Notes under the pieces: generated by a model
The model's database searches: none
What the model saw: the letters and a program-made list of their open reading frames with translations, nothing else
Told to the model about the DNA's origin: nothing
DNA from: Termitomyces sp. T153
Taxonomy: Eukaryota > Basidiomycota > Agaricomycetes > Agaricales > Lyophyllaceae
Reading direction: 5' to 3'
NCBI GenBank assembly: GCA_018296165.2
Contig: JACKQL020000032.1
Span: 62,001-126,000, forward strand
DNA length: 64,000 nucleotides
Shown: positions 57,908 through 64,000 of the stretch, piece after piece
Numbering within the stretch: the stretch's first letter is position 1
Layout: the number at the start of each line of letters is the position of its first letter
Made by a program: the position numbers and the translations under genes

Positions 57908-60493
57908 CTATTTTCCCGCTGCTCCAGCCTGCGTTTGCTAAAAAAATACTCATCGACATAAGCACTCTCCAACAAAACACCAACTCACCAAAAAGCTCAT
58001 CAACTGCTGATACTGCTGCGCCTGCGTCCCCGCTCCCCCTGCTGGAGGCCCACTCCCATTCATAGGCTGCATCATCATGCTCCCATACTGCCCAGGCGGC
58101 CCAGGAGGCCTCTGTTGCTGCTGCTGCGCACTCTGTATCAACGCCAGAATGTTCGGCGGCAGTCCACTGAGCGTCGCTGCTGGTGGTACCCCCTGCGATG
58201 CCACCCCACCGTAAGCAGGATACGGAGCCATCGCTGGTGGATTTGGCGGCTGCCCGTAATAAGACGCAGGCCCAGCTGAAGGAGGCGGCGGCGGCGGCGG
58301 CGGCGCCGGAGCCATCGCAGCCATCCCACCAGGAGCTGGTCCACCTGTGGGCTGTTTCAGTGCTGCAAGAAGTTGTTGCACCTTCCGAGCTTGTTCAAGG
58401 CGGTCATCAGAAGCCTTTCATGATCAGTCAGAATCGACAATCCCAAAAAAAAAAAAAACATACCCCTGTAGGCGGAGGCGGAGGCGGCACCTGAGACGGC
58501 ATCATCGGAGGCCCACCGTACCCTCCACCAGGCGGTCCATACCCAGACCCTCCCGAATCACCATACCCTCCCCCCCGATCATGCCTATCCCCACCATATC
58601 CCCCGCCCCTCCCCCTACCTCCATCATAATCGTCCTGCCTCCCCCCTCTTCCCCCCCCAAACCTCCCATACTCATTCCGCCCTCCGTCGTTGTCGTTGTA
58701 TCCGCCGCCGCCGCCACCACCGCCACCGCGACCCCGGCCACGACCCATACCACCACGTCCACGCCCACGCCCACCACGTCCACCATGGTGCCCCTCGTCT
58801 CCGCGCTCTCGGGGCTGTCCTTGTGGCGGCTCATTGGTATCCCAGGCGAGCACAATGTCCATCACACCATCCTGAAGACCTTGATGGCGGAGTCGATCAA
58901 ACGCTTCTTCACATGCCTACATAGCACTTAGATATCCCAAAAAATCAAGCACGCACGCAAGACTTACTCTGATATCATAGAATTCAACATAGCGCGAACT
59001 ATAAATAAATACATCCGTGAGCAAATCATACCGTCACAAAATTCAAAAAAAACACCCCGTACTCGGAACGGTCGCCAGCGGGCTTGACGTTCTTGACGTC
59101 TCCAAACTGCTGAAACTTTCGACGCACTTCATTGTCATCCAACGGAGCGCCCGACGGAGAATTCCGCAACGTTACTTGCAAAGTCCCTTGCAGCTGTTGA
59201 TTCTTGTCTCGATCAACTCCCCGGCTACTATCGTCGCGTGGAAGAGAATAATGCACATCAATCTACCAAGGGGATATGAGAAATCAAAAAATCATTTGTA
59301 ATCGGGTCTAGAACTCACAGGGCGGCCACTGATCTCTGAACCTTGTAAGCGCTCGCGTGCACGCTCGGCTGCACGAAGGTCATACTACACACATAAACCA
59401 CGTCAAACTCAAAAATCGGGCATTGGGAATCATTTTTCGCAGCTTACATATGTCACAAAAACCATCCCTCGTGTTGATATTAGGTCGAAAAAAGTTTTGA
59501 TTTCGCCATGCTCCTCAAATAGTGCTCGGACATCCTCACTAATGGTTTCATACTGCGAATATCCATTAGTATACGAGACCCCCACCATACATGAAAGAAA
59601 TGAAGATCTCTTGCAAAATCAATAAGCTTAATCCACTCGCCTTGATGTTGCGGATAAAAAGAGTACGGCAGGGTCGTTCGCGTTGAATTCGTTCCTCAAT
59701 GATAGAATCGTGCACTTTGTCATCCCTTTCCTTGCGGATAGGTCGGCGGGAGCCATTTCCTCGACCATAACCATCGTCGTTGAAACTCGAACCTGGACCG
59801 TCTAGTACGGACGAACAGAAACAATTCACGTAAGAAACTCCACTTCACAGAATCAAGGGGGCAAAAGAAGAAGAAGGGAAAAAAAGAACAAAGGCGACAT
59901 TACGACGCGCAGACAAGGACTCCCTCAACACAGATTCAAAGTGTATTCTCTCTGACGGCACACGCGCACTCAAGAGTTCGGAAAGCGCGCTCGCAGCAAT
60001 AGCTTAGCTGGTTCGACTGGGTGCTCTCTGAGTTGTTTATACGTCTCCGCGCGTGCCTTAACTCGCAATCTAAAAGCTGATAGTCCTCGCCGCGTGTCCG
60101 ACGCACATGACACAACATACATCTCGATTTCAGTCTTAAGGTTGTTTCAAGCGCACCTTCATATTTAGTATAGTCCTGATTAAACGCGGCATCGTGAGAT
60201 GGAGCATAGGGAGCGCCATACGAGTTCTGGTAGGAGTAGGTCTGTGGTGCGGCGGGGGTATCATAATTACTGAAAGACCCCATATCGCCTTGGGAATACG
60301 GGTCGTGTTGGCTCATATTTCCGTCGTAACTGCTATACCCTCCGCGTCCCCGCCCGAATCCTCTGCCACGCAGTCCAGGTCCACCCCGGTCTGTGTAGCG
60401 ATGGGATCGGTCGGGGCCAGGGCCGCCGGGTGAGCCGCCGCGCCGGGCAGCTTGACTATCGTAACCACCACCGTATGGATGATGACGGTTCAT
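57908..60493 (-). CDS. Mei2-like RNA-binding protein with two RRMs
   Basis: A predicted RNA-binding protein. The N-terminus (MNRHHPYGGGYDSQAARRGG) is Gly/Arg/Tyr-rich. RRM1 has CRTLFIRNIKYE (RNP2) and RGMVFVTYYDLRAAERA (RNP1-like), then GRPIDVHYSLPRDD; RRM2 begins LQGTLQVTLRNSP and continues VKNVKPAGDRSEYG and RYVEFYDIR. This tandem arrangement, with YYDLRAAE and HYSLP, is typical of Mei2-like proteins, but the third, C-terminal RRM of Mei2 is absent. Instead there is a long RGG-rich region (about 58560-58800), polyproline coded by a CCG run (about 58290-58310), and a C-terminal helix ALIQSAQQQQQRP. A last intron (about 57919-57987) would give the end QTQAGAAGK; without it the protein stops at 57950. 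The exact role (translation, meiosis, RNA decay) cannot be read from sequence. Confidence 0.8.
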
Positions 60494-60863
60494 GTCTTTT
60501 TTTTGTTTCTTTTTCTTTTCTTCGGCTCAGGTGCGTTCAAGACGATCTGATGTTGCACGGACTTGGAGATACGAGAGTCTTAGTGACGTGGCCGGGACGT
60601 GAAGAGAGGAACGCAGCGGAGCCACAGAAGTCAAGTGATAAGTAAAACACAAGAAGCAGCTTAACTCTCAAGACTAAATTTCAACGGAAGATGGATAAGA
60701 GCAGCAGCGTTGATGGTGGTTGTGGGCGAAAAAAAAGATCGTTATGGAGTGAGGTCACGGAAAATGTGTTTTCGGGAGTTGCCGCGCGGTCACAAGTCGG
60801 AGAGGAGGTCGTCCACTTGAGGCGGCTGCGACGTTGCATCATCATTTCACTTCCATTGTCCTC
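60494..60863. promoter_or_regulatory. Divergent promoter, RNA-binding protein and Rab5
   Basis: About 370 bases separate the two start codons facing apart. T-rich sequence (TTTTTTTTGTTTCTTTTTCT) lies just after the RNA-binding protein's ATG on the plus strand, which is a purine-rich leader on its own strand. No TATA box is obvious. Confidence 0.4.
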
Positions 60864-61864
60864 ATGTCCAAGCAATTCCAGTTCAAGCTTGTCCTCCTTG
60901 GTCAGCATTAGTTCTCAGAAGTATATCCTGTCGCTTACCAGTGCATTGATCAGGCGAGTCCGCCGTTGGAAAGTCCAGGTACGCCTCATGATGTCTTGGG
61001 AAACCTTATGCCGCATGTCTTGAACCTCTACAGTTTAGTTTTAAGATTCGTCAAGGACCAGTTTGATGATTATCGAGAGAGCACAATCGGAGGTCTGTTT
61101 GTTGTCTCTATCTTCTCCGTCATGTGTCTTACTTTACTTGTTCAGCCGCCTTCCTGACACAAACAGTCACACTCGAGGACCAAACCACAGTCAAGTTTGA
61201 GATTTGGTGCGTTGCATGCAGCTCAACCGTACCTCTGTATTAATGTATTTGTGGCAGGGATACCGCCGGTCAAGAACGATACAAGGTAGGTGAAGCCTCA
61301 CACGACTCGATTAAACGCCACTGACTGCATTCATATTCTACAGTCACTCGTACGTATCCCTTCATTTGTAACTGAATCACTCATGGACCCGAAACTAGGC
61401 GCCCATGTACTATCGAAACGCCAACTGTGCTGTTGTCGTCTATGATATCACACAGTCCGCATCGCTCGAGAAGGCTCGGACATGGATCCGTGAACTCCAA
61501 CGTCAGGCCGATCCCTCAATAGTCATCGCCCTCTGTGGCAACAAATCTGATCTCTCTGCGCGTCGGCAAGTTTCCGAGGAAGAAGCGAAGAAGTATGCAG
61601 ATGAAGAGGGACTGATGTGGGCAGAAACCAGTGCAAAGACCGGAGAGGGCGTGACAGAGATTTTCTCAGCTATCGGTGAGTCGTTTCATCAATCCGATGG
61701 TCCTCATCTCGCTGATTGGGTATGCAGCCAAGAAATTACCTCTCACAGCACCCCCATCGGCACGGGCTGGTGCGGCACGCGCAGCGACAGGGCAAAGACC
61801 AGGTGTCGATCTTAACAAGCAGGCACAAGGCGCACAAGGTCATAATGACAATTGCAATTGTTAA
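60864..61864 (+). CDS. Rab5-type small GTPase (Vps21/Ypt5)
   Basis: A Rab GTPase of early endosomes. Exons begin 60864-60900 (MSKQFQFKLVLLG), then 60954-60978 (GESAVGKSS, the P-loop), 61034-61092 (LVLRFVKDQFDDYRESTIG), followed by AAFLTQTV, and later exons with WDTAGQERYKSL (G3), GNKSDL (G4) and ETSAKTGEGV (G5). The effector loop TIGAAFLTQ and YRNANCAVVVYDIT are typical of Rab5. The C-terminus ends NDNCNC, a double-cysteine CxC site for geranylgeranylation. All nucleotide-binding motifs are intact, and two introns fall inside the P-loop region. It is convergent with the RasGEF gene. Confidence 0.94.
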
Positions 61865-62317
61865 GTGGGATTAGTTAGATATTGCCCAGCCATCATCTTC
61901 CTTCCTGAGGGCTACCTCATGTCTCTTTAGTCCATTCTTTCGTCGCTCTCTCGCTTTCTTGGTCGGACCTTTTGGGATATACATATATTTTCTTTCTATA
62001 CATCATGGTCTCCACATGTTATTCATCCATGCTCTTGAATCACCATCTAGAGGATATGTCCGTCAACAGATGGAATACGTCGAGATTTATTTAATACACG
62101 TTCTTGTTATGGTGTTTGCTGCATATATGAGTCCATACACTTGCACCGAGGCTGAAGGGCATTGACAGCTATAGTACATTCACTAATATACATACAACAA
62201 AGATAAGCATAGAGCGAAAGATTGACTTTGGATATCCAACTCGATGATCTCCATCCCAAATGTTGAGAAATGTAAGCCATGTACGAGGAGAGATGGATGG
62301 AGTCACATGGGGAAGAA
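61865..62317. other. Convergent intergenic region
   Basis: About 450 bases between the ends of the Rab5-type gene and the RasGEF gene, holding both 3' flanks. No gene or repeat is seen. Confidence 0.4.
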
Positions 62318-64000
62318 TCAAAATCCAGCTGCCTCCAGTCCCTTCCTGATATCCGCATGCGCCAACTCCAGCTGTTGCACCTCCTGAGACTTGGCCCAAA
62401 ACCAATTATTGTCCTTCTCCCCATCTGCTTGAAGACTCCGTTTAATAAAGCTCATGACACTCTCGCTCTCCGCGATATCTTGATGGGGCTTTGATTGAAA
62501 CCGCAGCATCGCAGTGACGGTCTTGTACAAATACTGCCGTTGCAGGAAACAAATGCGACCAGGTTCGTCGCCGAATTTATCTTGTATGTGCACAAGATCC
62601 GTTAGATACATGCTAATAAAAGGCACACACGGACCCTCGACGTTTTTCAGCAGGTTTCGGTACCCCAAAAAACCCCCGGTAGGCTCGTTGTGTTTCAGAA
62701 GCCCATCCAGGATATTTTTACGGCTAACGTGTGCCCATGTTAGATGCAGGCGAGTAATCACGGTGCTAGAAAGAGCATTAATGACGGCACTCATGGAAGC
62801 AAAGTTGTTCATGGTTTTGCATTTCTGTGACGCGCAGGTCCTATTTCAGCGCGAAGAATGCCATACCGATAAACTGGACACGGACCTCCGCCACCTTTAT
62901 CCAGAATTCAATGGTGGACGCTCGTTTTCCAAGCGCTTCATTGGTCAAGATAGTACTTTTAACCCAAGATACAATCTTATCATGGGTACTACAAAATTCT
63001 GCCAAGTTCGTAGATGTTGTATGTTTGCTGTAGAGGAGGCATTCCTTGGGAGTAACCTTGACGTAGCGATCCGACTCGATCAACGTCAACTGCTCTGCAA
63101 TGTCTGCAGGATCGAGTTTAAGAAGATCATTCTTATGTGATTTTGCCTTCTTGGCCTTCTTGGGCAAAGTGCGTATGAGCGGATTAATGCTGAAAGTCTA
63201 CAATGAGAAAATGATCTAAGAGGGACAGCAGATTTATGATTGAAGATGAATTTTCACACCAGACTTTGAATTTGCTCTTCGAGAAGCCGGCTTGCCTGCG
63301 CCAGAGGAGGCACTTTAATACGTTCCAGAAAACTAGTTAGCTTCTGAGCGATGTGTGCATCGTCCTCCAGAAGTCTATGCTTTGTAAGCCACAATTTAAA
63401 CACCTCTAGGACGCGCGTCTGCGTGACAATCAAGTGTTGCTTCCATTCGTCGATTTCCGCAGTGGCAAGGTCCTTTGGTTGATCCTCCATCCGATAGGCT
63501 TCAACCAGCATCTCGAACAGTTCGTCCGACGTCATGAATGTACGGAAAGTCATCAAAAAAACATCACAAAACATGGCATCCTCAGCACGATCTGTCCAAA
63601 AAAGTTAGCCAAGGCATGCTAGTGCCGAAAACATGCCCTTACTCTGGAATTCCGCATTTGGCTTTTGACAAGCTAGTTTCTCGACAAGAGCTTTCAATGT
63701 TCCAAAACGTGGTTGTCCATTCTCATCCATCTCCAGTTGGTCGGCGTACATTGGTTTGAAGGTCCATGGCTCCGCAATCCGGGGCAGTGGTTTCTCATCG
63801 TGCAAAGCTTGTGTCATCATCGATGAATGGCTCCATTTCATCAGACCTTCGATGGGATTCTTGGACTTGGAAAAGGCTACATCAGGGTTATGGAGAACAT
63901 AGGCAGGCCCGAACGCTGTTGTAGAGGCAAATTCATCGCGACGCCTTGCAGGAGCGGGAGGTACAGTGACGGCTCGATGTCGCATATGTGAAGAGTCCGA
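62318..64000 (-). CDS. CDC25-type Ras guanine exchange factor, N-terminus off the window
   Basis: Activates Ras by GDP release, upstream of cAMP or MAP kinase signalling. Read right to left, the window starts inside a linker, then an N-terminal REM domain (DVFLMTFRTFMTSDELFEML, about 63500-63574, and VLEVFKLWLTKH). The catalytic CDC25 domain starts with DPADIAEQLTLIESDRYVKV (about 63070-63120) and continues with FWIKVAE, MNNFASMSAVINALSSTVIT (helical hairpin region, about 62750-62812), CVPFISMYLTDLVHIQDKF (about 62580-62640) and ends LEAAGF. The hairpin and the PFISMYL-D pattern are those that contact Ras, so the domain appears active. Several short introns are present. The N-terminal part, which often has an SH3 domain, lies outside. 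Confidence 0.9.

Noticed and set aside
57908..60493. Classification as a full Mei2 protein
   Set aside because: Only the two N-terminal-type RRMs were found. The C-terminal RRM that defines Mei2 is absent, so it is called Mei2-like only.

Overview
The window is nuclear DNA of a filamentous basidiomycete fungus, most likely an Agaricomycete. Genes are broken by many short GT-AG introns (43-62 nt wherever I could place both ends). The set includes a division-1 chitin synthase, a Neurospora-type Het-C protein, a type II pantothenate kinase and fungal serine/proline-rich proteins, and the transposon relics are of fungal type (Helitron helicase, gag-like fragment). No rRNA, tRNA or CRISPR array was recognised. 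Exon limits come from reading splice sites by eye; where they are not given they should be taken as approximate.

Layout. 1-11.4 kb is a dense housekeeping block: TAF2 (minus, runs off the left edge), divergent LTV1, Het-C, MED11 and tubulin cofactor A. 11.4-20.1 kb holds two paralogous bHLH transcription factors on the minus strand, 4.9 kb apart, separated by gene-poor DNA with only possible coding relics. 21.4-25.6 kb encodes a large unrecognised serine/proline-rich protein, convergent with a chitin synthase gene (26.0-29.5 kb). 29.5-33.0 kb is mostly non-coding and includes a CpG-poor degenerate piece. 33.0-38.7 kb carries casein kinase I and the COPI gamma subunit.

39.0-46.9 kb is a CpG-depleted, AT-richer transposon graveyard: a tandem repeat block, a dead Helitron helicase, a possible LTR and a gag-like fragment. 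It is followed by pantothenate kinase, a protein with three homeodomains (49.9-51.5 kb), and a poorly coding 51.5-56.1 kb stretch containing a partial direct duplication. 56.1-64.0 kb is dense again: a COQ1-like prenyl synthase without its aspartate-rich motifs, a LAMTOR2-like roadblock protein, a Mei2-like RNA-binding protein, a Rab5-type GTPase and a Ras exchange factor that runs off the right edge.

The genes are ordinary chromosomal neighbours rather than one pathway, although themes recur: transcription (TAF2, MED11, two bHLH, triple homeodomain), membrane traffic (COPG, Rab5), growth signalling (LAMTOR2, CDC25-type RasGEF, CK1) and the cell wall (chitin synthase). The most unusual items are the triple-homeodomain gene, in which an intron cuts all three homeodomains at the same codon and phase, and the prenyl synthase homologue that keeps the family fold but lacks both catalytic aspartate motifs.
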